DNA of 64,000 bases from Sphingobacteriales bacterium (GCA_016718845.1 JADKCK010000017.1:62001-126000), one strand, 5' to 3'. Shown: positions 43,762 through 54,042, counted from the stretch's first letter. A program made the numbers and translations. The notes: generated by a model not told the origin, from the letters alone.

Positions 43762-45828
43762 ATGAACCAAAGAACACTTTTTTTATTGCTTAGTTTGTTT
43801 GTGGGCTTGGCATCTGCCAAACAAACAGCAAGTGCTACACCAACGGTTTATAGTCAGTTGTGCGAGCTTAATAAATATTGGGTGCAACACCCTATTGCCG
43901 ATGTTGCATTACAGCAAAGTTACGAGTTTGCCGACCATGAGGCACTTATTCGGTATCATTTGATGAATGTGGAGTATGTACTGCGCCATAATGCAGCAAG
44001 TAATTTATCGGCGGAGCAAAAAAATAATCGTACAAAAGCTTTAAACATTTTGCACGATTATTGGATGGCGGGCGTTTTTCCTAAAAATACGCATCACAGC
44101 ATCACTATTCCGTATTTTATCGATGATTTTAACACAGCGTGTGCCGTAGGTCATTTAATTCGGGAGACAGGTTACGAAACAGTTACTTGTAAGATTGCCG
44201 ATGAGATGAATTATGCCTATATTGAACAAATGCCCTACAAAGAGCTACCTATTTGGGCAAATAAGATGGGCTTTACCGTTGATGAGCTTAAATGGATACA
44301 ACCTGCTTACTCGCCACCTATACGCATAGAAAACAGTATTACAAAAGCAGATTGCAATAGCAATAATGGAGCTATTGATGCTACAATTGTGGAAAATGGC
44401 ACGGGTGTGCCGATTAGTACTTATCCGCAAAAGTGGTACAGTTTAAAGGGCAATACTGTAGGTTTTGTAGGTGAAACCGAAGATTTGGCAAATAAACCTG
44501 CTGGTTTGTACAAAGTTGATGTGCTTATTGGCGATGGTATGTTTCCGGTGGTGTATGATTTGATTGGTTTGGATAATGATAGCGATATGGCTATAAATGC
44601 TACTGTACAAAACGAAACTTGCTTGGGTAGTGCCGATGGGCAGATTAGTGTAAGCATAAACGGGGGTACGCCTCCATACGATGTGCGTTGGTATAATCAG
44701 GGTGGGCAAGTAGTTGGTAGTGGTGCTGTGCTTAGTAATTTAAGTGCAGGCAATACTGGCATAATTATGTACGAGGTAAATGTGCCGCAATATACCGTTG
44801 AGGTGACAGATGCCACAGGTTGTAAAAAGTTTGGTCAGTTTGACATAAGTTATGATCATTATAGTGACTATGGGTATGTAAGTACTACCGAGGCTGCTTG
44901 CGGTACAAATAATGGTGTTATTACTATCAATTATCCGCCCGAAAATGGCAGTATTGTTTGGTTGCACGATGCTGCTTTGACGAACAATATTGCCAACAAC
45001 TTAGCGGCAGGTGTTTATACGGTAGCTGTTACTAACGAGTGGGGTTGTGAATATGTACAACAAGTAATAGTTAATGATGTAGGAATGAGTGGTTTTTTGT
45101 GGGATAAACTAACTGTGTCGCCCGATTATTGTGGTCAGAAGGTAGGTAGCATTAGTATCACGCATCAAGAGGGCAATACCTACAATTGGTCGCACGATGT
45201 TAATTTGCACCTTAACCATGCCGATAGTTTGGTAGCAGGTAATTATACGGTTACGGTAACTTTGCCAAATGGTTGTAAAGCTGTACAATATGTGGCAATA
45301 AATAACCACAATAATATTTACACAGGTAGTATTGAGTTATCAAATGCTAATAGTTTGGCAGGTACATTAGGTAGTGCATCTTTAGTTATTTACGAAGAAG
45401 TAGGGCATAGCTATAGTTATGCTTGGCAGCACAATGCAGGGCTTAATAGTGCTACAGCAACGGGTTTGCAACCGGGTATTTATGGTTTAACTATCACCGA
45501 CCAAACAACAGGTTGTAGCCTTGAGCAAACTTTTGAGGTTTATGACGAGGTACAATTGAGTAGTGGTATTGGTTCATCGAACTTGGATTTACAGCCTATT
45601 GTAACAACTACTAACGAAACTCTTTATTTGGATTATAGTTATACAGGTGCATCTGCCTTGCAATTAAATGTGTTTGATGTAATGGGCAGACAAGTAGCTA
45701 GTAAGAGTTTAGGGGTTGGTAGTGGGTTTAATCGGGTTAGTTTGCCTATTGAATCACTGCCAAGTGGTGTTTATTTGCTTAGTTTAAGTACTAACAAAGG
45801 GCAGCAAGTGGTTAAATGGGTGAAGTAA
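43762..45828 (+). CDS. T9SS type A secreted protein with SprB-like repeats
   Basis: This 688-aa protein has a signal peptide (about 1-19, ending GLASA). Residues about 25-190 are a conserved-looking domain of unknown function, starting YSQLCELNKYWVQHPIAD and containing a helical stretch with FNTACAVGHLIRE (about 121-133). Residues about 195-590 hold five or so Ig-like units of the SprB kind (ETCLGSADGQISVSINGGTP, then EAACGTNNGVITI, then GQKVGSISI), which in gliding bacteria form cell-surface adhesins. The last 80 residues are a type A sorting tail: LQLNVFDVMGRQVASKSL, LPSGVYLLSLST, basic end. It should be exported through the T9SS to the cell surface. It is monocistronic, with a strong terminator downstream. 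Confidence 0.85.
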   Translation: MNQRTLFLLLSLFVGLASAKQTASATPTVYSQLCELNKYWVQHPIADVALQQSYEFADHEALIRYHLMNVEYVLRHNAASNLSAEQKNNRTKALNILHDYWMAGVFPKNTHHSITIPYFIDDFNTACAVGHLIRETGYETVTCKIADEMNYAYIEQMPYKELPIWANKMGFTVDELKWIQPAYSPPIRIENSITKADCNSNNGAIDATIVENGTGVPISTYPQKWYSLKGNTVGFVGETEDLANKPAGLYKVDVLIGDGMFPVVYDLIGLDNDSDMAINATVQNETCLGSADGQISVSINGGTPPYDVRWYNQGGQVVGSGAVLSNLSAGNTGIIMYEVNVPQYTVEVTDATGCKKFGQFDISYDHYSDYGYVSTTEAACGTNNGVITINYPPENGSIVWLHDAALTNNIANNLAAGVYTVAVTNEWGCEYVQQVIVNDVGMSGFLWDKLTVSPDYCGQKVGSISITHQEGNTYNWSHDVNLHLNHADSLVAGNYTVTVTLPNGCKAVQYVAINNHNNIYTGSIELSNANSLAGTLGSASLVIYEEVGHSYSYAWQHNAGLNSATATGLQPGIYGLTITDQTTGCSLEQTFEVYDEVQLSSGIGSSNLDLQPIVTTTNETLYLDYSYTGASALQLNVFDVMGRQVASKSLGVGSGFNRVSLPIESLPSGVYLLSLSTNKGQQVVKWVK

Positions 45829-45925
45829 TTAGGGTTTAATCTGTTAGATTTTAGTTATAGGCTATCGGCATTGGGTAGTAGTTTTTTTATTTTGGATTGT
45901 GGTTAATTAGTTTCGTAAAACAAAA

Positions 45926-45960
45926 GTGGCTGCCTCAAAAGTAATTTTTGAGGCAGCCAT
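45926..45960 (+). terminator. Rho-independent terminator
   Basis: TGGCTGCCTCAAAA and a TTTTTGAGGCAGCCA arm form a 14-bp stem over a 4-nt loop, followed by a T run. It serves the 43762-45828 gene and, on the other strand, the DUF4159 gene. Confidence 0.85.
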
Positions 45961-46011
45961 TTTTGCTACTAATTGCTGTAAAGGTTACTTGTAATATTGC
46001 GGTATTTGCAT

Positions 46012-46677
46012 TTAATTAGTAAAAGCATATTGCAGTAGATTAGCGCCCATTTTGAATGCATTTTCGCGGGCTTGCGGAGAGTCTTTATGCACTTCGGGGT
46101 TTTCCCAGCCGTCGCCTAAATCGCACTCGTGGCTATAAAACACTACTAAACGCCCTTGGTAAATTAAGCCATAGCCTTCGGCAGCTTTGCCATCGTGTTC
46201 GTGGATTTTAGGTAAGCCTGTTGAGAAAACATAGCGTTCTTTGGTGTAGATGGGATAAGAAAAAGGCAATTCTTGCAGTTCTAGCTCGGGAAACACTTTT
46301 TTAAGAGCTGGACGCACAAATGGGTCCATGCCATAGTTATCATCGAGGTGCAAAAAGCCACCTGCCTCTAACCATTTACGCAAGTTGCTTGCCTCCGAGT
46401 CGTTGAATGTAATGTTACCATGCCCTGTTGCATGAACAAAGGCAAGGTTAAACAATTCGGGGCTATCGGGTTCAACGGTAACGGGTTCGGGGTCGATGTT
46501 CATACCGAGTTGTTCGTTACAAAATTTAATTAAGTTGCCCAAAGACGTAGGATTGGCATACCAATCGCCGCCGCCTTTGTATTTTAGCAAGCCAATTTTT
46601 ACGCTATTGTCTAAGGGTTGAGCTGCGCTAAGCATCAAACCTAAAGCTATGAAAGGAGCAAAAAATAATTTACGCAC
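46012..46677 (-). CDS. DUF4159 domain protein, exported
   Basis: This 221-aa protein has a signal peptide (about 1-19, LGLMLSAAQP). The rest is the DUF4159 fold, related to class I glutamine-amidotransferase-like domains: KIGLLKYKGGGDWYANPTSL (about 27-46), a central LAFVHATGHGNITFNDSEAS (about 73-92) with HATGHG, then WLEAGGFLHLDDNYG (about 98-112) and VFYSHECDLGDGWENPE (about 184-200). Family members lie beside von Willebrand and MoxR genes in gliding bacteria, but those are absent here. The function is unknown. It is probably periplasmic and the gene is alone. Confidence 0.88.
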   Translation of the reverse strand: MRKLFFAPFIALGLMLSAAQPLDNSVKIGLLKYKGGGDWYANPTSLGNLIKFCNEQLGMNIDPEPVTVEPDSPELFNLAFVHATGHGNITFNDSEASNLRKWLEAGGFLHLDDNYGMDPFVRPALKKVFPELELQELPFSYPIYTKERYVFSTGLPKIHEHDGKAAEGYGLIYQGRLVVFYSHECDLGDGWENPEVHKDSPQARENAFKMGANLLQYAFTN

Positions 46678-46732
46678 GTTTTAATAATTAATGGAGATGT
46701 TGATAATTGAGTTTTTGGGAAGAGCCGAATCT

Positions 46733-47062
46733 TTACAAATTAAAGCGTTTCTTTAGTTCTTCCAGTTCTTTATATAGCTGCTCGGCTCGTTGTTTTTCTT
46801 CCTCAGCTCGTTGTTTTTCTTCCTCAACTTGTTGGGTAGCTTGTTCGGCGCGTCGTTTTTCTTCCTCGACTTGTTGAGTGGCTTTCAAGTATTTGTCGTT
46901 TAGTTCTCTAAACTCTCTCACGTAGGTATCTTCGTACTCGTCTTCCAAATCCATTTTTCGGCGCATTTCGTCGTCGGCTGCCGCACGAGACAATCTGTCA
47001 ACCATTTGTTTTATTAATGGGTCGGTTTCTTCTTCGGTAAAGTTTAGTTGATGATTTGCCAT
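46733..47062 (-). CDS. Duplicated coiled-coil tail of the neighbouring PD-(D/E)XK-like gene
   Basis: This 109-aa open frame begins MANHQLNFTEEETDPLIKQM and is nearly identical, at DNA and protein level, to the last third of the gene just upstream (47128-48079), including LSRAAADDEMRRKMDLEDEY. It continues into a coiled coil of E/K/Q-rich heptads (VEEEKRRAEQATQQVEEEKQ). It has a plausible start but no nuclease domain. It looks like a 330-bp tandem duplication that kept a start codon; whether it is expressed is unknown. The duplicated copy still has the C-base that the neighbour has lost. Confidence 0.55.
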   Translation of the reverse strand: MANHQLNFTEEETDPLIKQMVDRLSRAAADDEMRRKMDLEDEYEDTYVREFRELNDKYLKATQQVEEEKRRAEQATQQVEEEKQRAEEEKQRAEQLYKELEELKKRFNL

Positions 47063-47127
47063 TTCGTTTATGTTGTTGATGATTATGGAAAAGTAACGTA
47101 GAAAGGTAAAAGGTAAGGGTTAATGAA

Positions 47128-48079
47128 TTACAAATTAAAGCGTTTCTTTAGCTCTTCCAGTTCTTTATATAGCTGCTCGGCTCGTTGTTTTTCTTCTTCG
47201 GCTCGTTGTTTTTCTTCTTCGGCTCGTTGTTTTTCTTCCTCGTTGTTGTTTCTTCTTCGGTCGTTGTTTTTCTTTTTCGGTCGTTTTCTTCTTCGACTTG
47301 TTGGGTGGCTTTCAAGTATTTGTCGTTTAGTTCTCTAAACTCTCTACGTAGGTATCTTCGTACTCATCTTCCAAATCCATTTTTCGGCGCATTTCGTCGT
47401 CGGCTGCCGCACGAGACAATCTGTCAACCATTTGTTTTATTAATGGGTCGGTTTCTTCTTCGGTAAAGTTTAAGTTGTGTTTATTCTCGGTTTTATATTC
47501 TTGACTAAACACTTTTAACACCTTCAAAAGCCTACTTTGTACTTTGCCTTTTAATAAAGGTATTTGAATGGTGTAAGATTCGTGGTTTAGCAACAGTAAA
47601 AAATCATCATCAGGCTTTTCGGGTAGTTCTTCGTTGGTATCGGCATTTTTGTAGGTATTTTCTACTTTTACTACGGGTACATTTGCTTTATTTAACAAAA
47701 ACCCCAAAAAGTAGATGCTTACAATTTCTAAATGTTCTGTTTTTTCTTCACCAGCTACATATACAAGGTCTTCTTTTTGGTATTGTTCGCCTAAGTACCT
47801 TCGGAAACGGGCAATATTAGTGCCGCGTTTTGTTTTTTGGAGTTCTATCAGTACTTTTTTGTGCGTACCATTGGCTTGTTTGATAACGGCAACAAAATCG
47901 AGGCGCAGGACTGTTATAATTTGTGTACCTGCCATGGCAGTTGTGGTAGTTTCTTGGGGGCGTAGAGTCAACGATACAATGTCTGTTTTAAGTATCGTTG
48001 ATAGCAATCCTTTTGCTATTTCGGTATCTTCCATCAAATACTTAAACACTACATCGTAAATGGGATTAGCTATTATCAT
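47128..48079 (-). pseudogene. PD-(D/E)XK-like (Rpn/transposase-type) protein with coiled-coil tail, frameshifted
   Basis: The intact N-terminal 245 aa start MIIANPIYDVVFKYLMEDTE, as in the Rpn/PDDEXK family of putative recombination nucleases. The core contains VLRLDFVAVI (D residue, about 55-64) and HKKVLIELQKTKRGTNIARF (about 71-90, E..QK), the acidic-lysine set of PD-(D/E)XK enzymes. Then come YLGEQYQKEDLVYVAGEEK and LEIVSIYFLGF. At about 47340 one base is lost relative to the duplicated tail (ctctctacgtagg against ctctctcacgtagg), so the frame ends early at 47327 (VESLEN). The expected coiled-coil tail lies beyond, to a stop at 47128, with further small indels. Such proteins are mobile-element linked or DNA-breaking in other bacteria; no activity is shown here. 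Confidence 0.75.
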
Positions 48080-48170
48080 AATTGGCGTTTTTGGGGTATA
48101 CGGATTGGATTATAGTTTACACACTTTAATATTTACTATGGGCGTGTGCTTAAAGCCTTCAATTATCCCA

Positions 48171-48178
48171 CAAAGATA
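48171..48178 (-). promoter_or_regulatory. Bacteroidota -7 box (TATCTTTG, minus strand)
   Basis: TATCTTTG on the minus strand, 92 bp before the ATG at 48079, in the divergent gap to the carboxylase gene. Confidence 0.5.
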
Positions 48179-48358
48179 CACACTTTTTAGCACTTACCCA
48201 ATTTTATTTTCTTAACAAAAGCAAAAATTTGGCTTTTTGTACGCTAAAATCCAAACCAAAAGCGTATTTTTACCCCCGATTTAACAAGCATTAACACCAC
48301 CTCATAAGGATATTTGTTAAAAACTATTCACACGCCTATATACTAAAAAGCTAACAAA

Positions 48359-50005
48359 ATGCAAAAAAACGAAAAAGAAACCTTAGAATACAACCGCAAC
48401 GAAGATGCGATGAAACTCCTCATGTCGAGTTTAAATAGGCATTTGCATAAAATTTATCAAGGTGGAGGCACCAAAAATATTGCCAAACTACATGCTCAGG
48501 GCAAATTAACTGCCCGCGAACGCATAGATTTATTGTTGGATAAAGACTGCCAACGTTTTGAAATAGGCGAATTTGCAGGCTACGAAATGTACCAAGAGTA
48601 TGGCGGATGCCCCTCGGGTGGTGTGGTGGTGGTGGTTGGATATGTTGCCAAGCGCATGTGCGTAGTGGTTGCCAACGATGCCACCGTAAAAGCAGGTGCT
48701 TGGTTTCCGATAACTGCCAAAAAAAATCTACGCGCACAAGATTTTGCCATCGAAAACCACCTACCTATTATTTATTTGGTAGATAGCGCAGGCGTGTTTT
48801 TACCTTTACAAGACGAAATCTTTCCTGACCGCGACGATTTTGGACGCATGTTTCGCAACAACTCGGTTATGTCGGCAATGGGCATACCACAAATTGCCGC
48901 TATCATGGGCAGTTGCGTAGCAGGTGGTGCATATCTCCCTATTTTGTCCGACGAGGTGCTGATTGTCGAAAAAACAGGCTCGGTTTTTTTAGCAGGACCC
49001 GCATTGGTGCAAGCTGCCATTGGCGAACAAGTAGACAGCGAAAGCCTTGGCGGAGCTACCATGCACTGCCAACTATCGGGCGTTACCGATTACCAAATGC
49101 CCGACGACCAAACTTGCATTGCTACTGTACGCACTTTAGTATCGCAATTGGGGCATAAACCCAAAGCAGGCTTCGACCGCATAGCACCACAAATGCCTGC
49201 CCTTGACCCCACCGAAATATATGGCATTTTTCCAGAAGCCGGTGCAAAACCCTACGACACCCTCGACATCATCAAACGATTAGTTGATAACTCGGAGCTT
49301 ACGCAATACAAAGAAACTTACGGCAAATCTATCATCTGCGCATACGCCCGCATTGATGGTTGGGCAGTAGGCATTGTGGCAAACCAACGCAAAGTAACCA
49401 AAAATGCCAAAGGCGAAGTGCAATTTGGCGGCGTTATCTACTCCGACTCTGCCGACAAAGCCGCCCGCTTTATCATGAACTGCAACCAAAAACACATACC
49501 TTTAGTGTTTTTGCAAGATGTAACAGGCTTTATGGTAGGCAGCCGCTCAGAACAAGGCGGCATTATCAAAGACGGGGCGAAGATGGTTAATGCCATGTCT
49601 AACTCAATAGTGCCTAAATTTACTATTGTCATGGGTAATTCGTATGGGGCAGGCAACTATGCCATGTGTGGACGTGCCTACGACCCGCGCCTAATGATGG
49701 CTTGGCCTACGGCTAAAATTGCCGTTATGGGTGGCTCGCAGGCAGCAAAAACCTTGTTACAAATACAAATTGCCAGCAAAAAAGGTCGGGGCGAAGAGGT
49801 AACGCCACAACAAGAACAGGACATGTTTGAACACATCAAACAACGATACGATACCCAAACTACGCCTTATTACGCTGCTGCCCGTTTGTGGGTAGATGCT
49901 ATCATTGACCCGCTCGATACCCGCAAAATTATATCCATGGGCATAGAAATGGCAAGCCATAAACCTATTACCACCGATTATAAAGTGGGCGTAATGCAAA
50001 CCTAA
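48359..50005 (+). CDS. Acyl-CoA carboxylase carboxyltransferase (beta) subunit, methylcrotonyl-CoA type
   Basis: This 548-aa carboxyltransferase moves CO2 from biotin to an acyl-CoA. It has the two crotonase-like halves of the family: GKLTARERIDLLLD (about 48-61), the SAGVFLPLQDEIFPDRDDFG block (about 144-163), MGSCVAGGAYLPILSDE (about 182-198), and in the second half MVGSRSEQGGIIKDGAKM (about 393-410) and GAGNYAMCGRAYDPR (about 429-443). The FPDRDDFGR-type segment and the GVFLPLQ loop match methylcrotonyl-CoA carboxylase beta (leucine degradation) better than propionyl-CoA carboxylase, but this is inference. The biotin-carrying alpha subunit is not in the window. A strong terminator follows. 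Confidence 0.9.
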   Translation: MQKNEKETLEYNRNEDAMKLLMSSLNRHLHKIYQGGGTKNIAKLHAQGKLTARERIDLLLDKDCQRFEIGEFAGYEMYQEYGGCPSGGVVVVVGYVAKRMCVVVANDATVKAGAWFPITAKKNLRAQDFAIENHLPIIYLVDSAGVFLPLQDEIFPDRDDFGRMFRNNSVMSAMGIPQIAAIMGSCVAGGAYLPILSDEVLIVEKTGSVFLAGPALVQAAIGEQVDSESLGGATMHCQLSGVTDYQMPDDQTCIATVRTLVSQLGHKPKAGFDRIAPQMPALDPTEIYGIFPEAGAKPYDTLDIIKRLVDNSELTQYKETYGKSIICAYARIDGWAVGIVANQRKVTKNAKGEVQFGGVIYSDSADKAARFIMNCNQKHIPLVFLQDVTGFMVGSRSEQGGIIKDGAKMVNAMSNSIVPKFTIVMGNSYGAGNYAMCGRAYDPRLMMAWPTAKIAVMGGSQAAKTLLQIQIASKKGRGEEVTPQQEQDMFEHIKQRYDTQTTPYYAAARLWVDAIIDPLDTRKIISMGIEMASHKPITTDYKVGVMQT

Positions 50006-50021
50006 ATACCTATCGCACAGC

Positions 50022-50060
50022 AAAAAACGCTCTTAGCACACACAGCTAAGAGCGTTTTTT
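50022..50060 (+). terminator. Rho-independent terminator of the carboxylase gene
   Basis: AAAAAACGCTCTTAGC and GCTAAGAGCGTTTTTT form a perfect 16-bp stem with a 7-nt loop. It also serves the converging XdhC gene. Confidence 0.9.
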
Positions 50061-50091
50061 TGTTGCATGTAACATTCATCTGGCAAATTGT

Positions 50092-51075
50092 TTATGGCAA
50101 ATCGCCCAATGCTCGTCCAGTGGGTAAGTTTTTATTTTTTTGGTAGATGATTTGAGCGGCAATACTCACGGCTATCTCTTGAGTTGTTTTGCTAAGTATG
50201 GGCAAACCTATGGGCATAAACACGTGTTTTAAATCGGCAGTGCTAATACCTTCACTGATAAGTTCGGCAATAAGGGTATTTATTTTGGCATCGCTGCCCA
50301 TTAAGCCTATGTAATAATAGGGTTTATTGTACAGTTGTTTTAGCACTGTTTTGTCGGTTCGGTAGCCAAAGGTGGCAATTACCACATAATGCTTGGGGTT
50401 TGGGGGTATAAGTTGGGCTATTTGCTCGTAATCAACTAAGTGTTTTTGGTGAGCGAATGTGTTGCTTTGTAAGGTGTTTAGATTGGGGCGATTATCGTAA
50501 ATATGAACATAAAACCCCAAAAAGTGCATTAACTGGCTAAGTGCCAAACCCACATGTCCGCCGCCAATAAGGTGTATAACTGGGCGTGTGTCTAAGGCTT
50601 CGGTGTATGTCCATTGTTGGTTATTATCTACAAATAAGCCTGTTTTTATGTTTGGGTTGTAGGATAAAAGCTGCAAACCCTGCATTGATATTGCTAAAAT
50701 GGCTTGAGTGCCTTGTTGCAAGTGCTGTAACAAGGTGTCTATGGTAGCTGCATCGTTGTTGGTTAATGGCACAAAAGCAATGGTTTGGCTACCCGAACAA
50801 ATCATACCCGACTGGTTTTGAGCATGTTGTTTGTCGTGGTATTGCTCTACTATACTTACTTGATTTGTTTTTTTAGCCAATAGCATCTTTGCTTTTTCTA
50901 CCAACTTTTGCTCCATAATACCCCCACCAATAGTGCCATAAAAAGCACCATCGGCAGCAACAGCCATTTTAAAGCCCTGTCGCCCCGGCGAGCTACCATC
51001 GCTGTTAAGCACATACAATAGCATCACTGCCGCTGTAGTGTCGATTTTTTGTTGTACAAAAATCCAAAAGTCCAT
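50092..51075 (-). CDS. XdhC/CoxI family protein
   Basis: This 327-aa protein has the two-domain XdhC form. The N-terminal domain (1-100) shows SSPGRQGFKMAV and TIGGGIMEQKLVEKA, and the C-terminal Rossmann domain (about 165-327) starts PVIHLIGGGHVGLALSQL. The family ending GLMGSDAKINTLIAEL is followed by the VFMPIGL-PI block. XdhC proteins hand molybdenum cofactor to xanthine-dehydrogenase-type enzymes and insert the terminal sulfur. No molybdenum enzyme gene is in the window, so its client lies elsewhere. It is cytosolic, monocistronic and shares the bidirectional terminator with the carboxylase gene. Confidence 0.9.
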   Translation of the reverse strand: MDFWIFVQQKIDTTAAVMLLYVLNSDGSSPGRQGFKMAVAADGAFYGTIGGGIMEQKLVEKAKMLLAKKTNQVSIVEQYHDKQHAQNQSGMICSGSQTIAFVPLTNNDAATIDTLLQHLQQGTQAILAISMQGLQLLSYNPNIKTGLFVDNNQQWTYTEALDTRPVIHLIGGGHVGLALSQLMHFLGFYVHIYDNRPNLNTLQSNTFAHQKHLVDYEQIAQLIPPNPKHYVVIATFGYRTDKTVLKQLYNKPYYYIGLMGSDAKINTLIAELISEGISTADLKHVFMPIGLPILSKTTQEIAVSIAAQIIYQKNKNLPTGRALGDLP

Positions 51076-51121
51076 TAATTAGTTGTGCTTAGTTTTTAAA
51101 CTGTTGCCTATTATGGGGTTA

Positions 51122-54042
51122 TCATCGTATCAGCGATAGGTTGCCTTTAAAGGTTTTCTTTTCGCCATCTGTAAAAGTAATTTCGCCTTTGTACACATAA
51201 ACGCCTATCTCTTGGGTTTGTCCTTTGTAGGCACCGTCCCATGTATCGGTTGGATTGTTACTTGTAAACACATTTTCACCCCAACGGTTGTATATGGCTA
51301 TGTTATAGCTTGCAACATTATTGGCATAGATGCTAAAATAGTCGTTTATATTATCGTTGTTTGGCGAAAAAGCATTGGGTATCAACAACGGATTTGCTAT
51401 TATTAACTTAGTTTGCACGCTTGTTGTGCCTATACAGCCATTGGCATCGGTAACCGTAAGGGTATAGGTGTTACTTTCGTTGATTTGTATGCTAGGTGTA
51501 TTACTTCCGTTACTCCAAGCATAATAGGTATAATTGTCGCCCGAGGCAGTTAATGTGGTGGTGTTGCCTTCTTGTATGATTAGATTGCCTACAATAACAG
51601 GCGTTGGATTATTGACCGTTACCACATTGGCTGTTGTTGTTGCGGTACAGCCATTGGCATCGGTAACGGTAAGGCTGTATGTGCCATTACTTACTTCAAT
51701 GCTGGCAGTTGTTTGGTTAGTAGACCATTGGTAATTAACAAAATCTGCGTTAGCAAATAAAGTAACCATTTCGTTTTCGCAGGCGATGCCATTGCCTACA
51801 ACAATAGCTTGCGGTTGGCTTATGCTAACACTTGTTTGTGCAGTGGCGGTACATCCTGCAACGTTGGTAACTGTTACGGTATAGGTGGCTGCTTGATTGA
51901 CAACAATGCTTTGATTAATACTACCATTTGACCACAAATAGGCATCAAAACTGTTTGCTTGCAAGGTAGTACTATCGTTTTGGCAGATGATAGTATTGCC
52001 TGTTAGTGCTACATTGGGCAATTGGTTTACTATAATGGCAACATCGCCAGTAGCTGTGCAGCCGCTATTTGGGTCGGTAACCGTTACAACATAAACGGTT
52101 GTTTGGTTGGGCGATGCAATGGGATTGATAACATTGGGGTTGCTTAAACCTGTTGTTGGCTGCCACTGTACATTGGTATTGGCGGCGGTAGTGGCATTTA
52201 TAGGCACCGATTGATTGTTGCAAATAATTAAATTACTGGGCAACAATAAGGCTAAATCGGTGACCTCGATGGTAAAGCTGGCGGTGTCGGTACAGCCCGA
52301 TGCCGATATGGCTACCAAACTATAAGTAGTAGTTTGTATAGGGGCAACGGTAGGTGTTAAACTATCGGGGTTGCTTAAGCCCGTTGTTGGTAACCACTCA
52401 AAATTAGTAGCATCTATCATCTGTCCTTGTAACGTAATAGTTTCGCCCAAGCAAATGTTTGCATTACTTGTAATAATGGCTTGTGGTTGGCTTATGCTAA
52501 CGCTTGTTTGCGCGGTAGCGGTGCAGCCTGCCGCACTACTAACCGTTACGGTATAAGTGTTGGCTTGGTTGGTAGTAATGCTTTGGTTAGTGCTGCCGTT
52601 TGACCACAGATAAGTAGCAAACCCATTGGTTTGCAAGGTAGTGCTATCGCCTTGGCAGATAGTGGTGGCTCCGGTCAAAACAACTTGGGGCAGTTCGTTC
52701 ACCAAAACAGTGACATCGGCAGTGGCTATGCAAGTGCTATTGGGGGTTGTAACCGTAACAACATAGGTAGTTGTTTGGCTGGGCGATGCAATGGGGTTAA
52801 TAATGTTAGGGTTACTTAAACCTGTTGTTGGCAACCATTGTATGTTGGTATTGGGGTAAGTAGTGCCATCAATAGGCACTGATTGGTTGTTGCAAATACT
52901 CAAATCGTTGGGCAGCGATAAATCTAAATCATCTACCCAAATGGTAACAGTAGTGGTATCGCTACAGCCCGATGTTGCATTAAGTGCTATTAAATTATAG
53001 GTAGTAGTTTGTGTGGGTACAACGGTAGTAGTTAAGCTGTTGGGGTTGCTTAAACCTGTTGCGGGCAACCATTGAAAATTGGTGGCACCAAATAACTCAC
53101 CTTGTAGCGTAACGCTTTCACCCAAGCAAATAGTATCGTTGCCCGATGTGGTAAGCACTTGAGCTTGCGCTAATACTACCGCACAATTGGCAACATTAAA
53201 CTGAAAATCGCGCATTTTGGTGCTTAAAAAAACTCCATCGCGATACTCGCTTACACAAATACCTACCACATATTGCCCTATTTGCGTCGGGAAAGCGGTT
53301 AACTCGCCCGTAATGGGGTCAATGCTCATAGGTGGCGAACCGCCCAACTGATTGGTGGCGCTAAATGGGGCTAACCAATCAACGGTATTGTAATTAACAG
53401 GCGGGTCGGGTGTAGAGTTATTGGTAGAACCTCCATCAAAGGGTTCGCAGATGCTGTACACCAACGAGTCGCCGTCGACATCGGTAGCCGAATGGTCGAA
53501 CACCAAAGGGCTATTTACACAAATAACAATGGGCGGATAATTGGTAAACACCGGGCTGCTATTGTTACATCCACCCGTAACAGGCGGTATATCTAATACA
53601 TAGGTCGAGCCAGTGTCGCCTGGGTCGTTAATATTAACAATGGTGTTATTGCGGCAACAGCGTTGATATATCACCTGATACCCACCCGTTGAAGGGGGTA
53701 AATTGACAACTCTGGTATAGTAGCCTCGCTCGACACACACATCGGGGGCATCTTCGATACATAAACCATCGGTGACAATCGGAACATTGATAACCGTATT
53801 TAAATCAACCGAAGGCGACTGTATAACATTACCTGCGCTGTTGTAAATAAAAATTTCGGCAGGGTCATCTAAATCGGCACAAAAAAACAATTGCAGTCGC
53901 GATAGACATACAAATTAATGCGGTACGAGTTGCCACCTAAACATTCGTAACTCATCTCGCCGCCTACAAGATGAGCTGCTTTTAGCTGGATGTTGCAACA
54001 GCATAAACCAAATATTAGCGATAAAAAGTAAAGGTTTTTCAT
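51122..54042 (-). pseudogene. Gliding-motility-type (T9SS type B, CHU_C) Ig-repeat adhesin, one frameshift at the 5' end
   Basis: ATG 54042 opens a signal peptide (MKNLYFLSLIFGLCCC) and the usual start of this family, LVGGEMSYECLGGNSYRINL then YVYRDCN. At about 53885 a run of seven T puts the frame off: the first frame stops at FVPI, while the next reads CADLDDPAEIFIYNSAGN and runs 920 aa to 51122. Joined it is about 970 aa. The N-terminal ~250 residues after the joint hold the RGYYTRVVNLPPSTGG and INPITGEL-like region common in these adhesins. About 12 Ig-like units follow; a block of three units (ICLGE-T-LQG, ICNNQSVPI, ICQ-DSTTLQ) is duplicated in tandem. The C-terminus is the CHU_C sorting domain (PNAFSPNNDNINDYFSIYAN, YNRWGENVF, YVYKGEITF). 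It is a large surface protein, probably an adhesin. Confidence 0.85.

Noticed and set aside
47123..47466. Ser/Phe-rich plus-strand frames
   Set aside because: They are the antisense of the E/K/Q heptad repeats of the coiled-coil tail.
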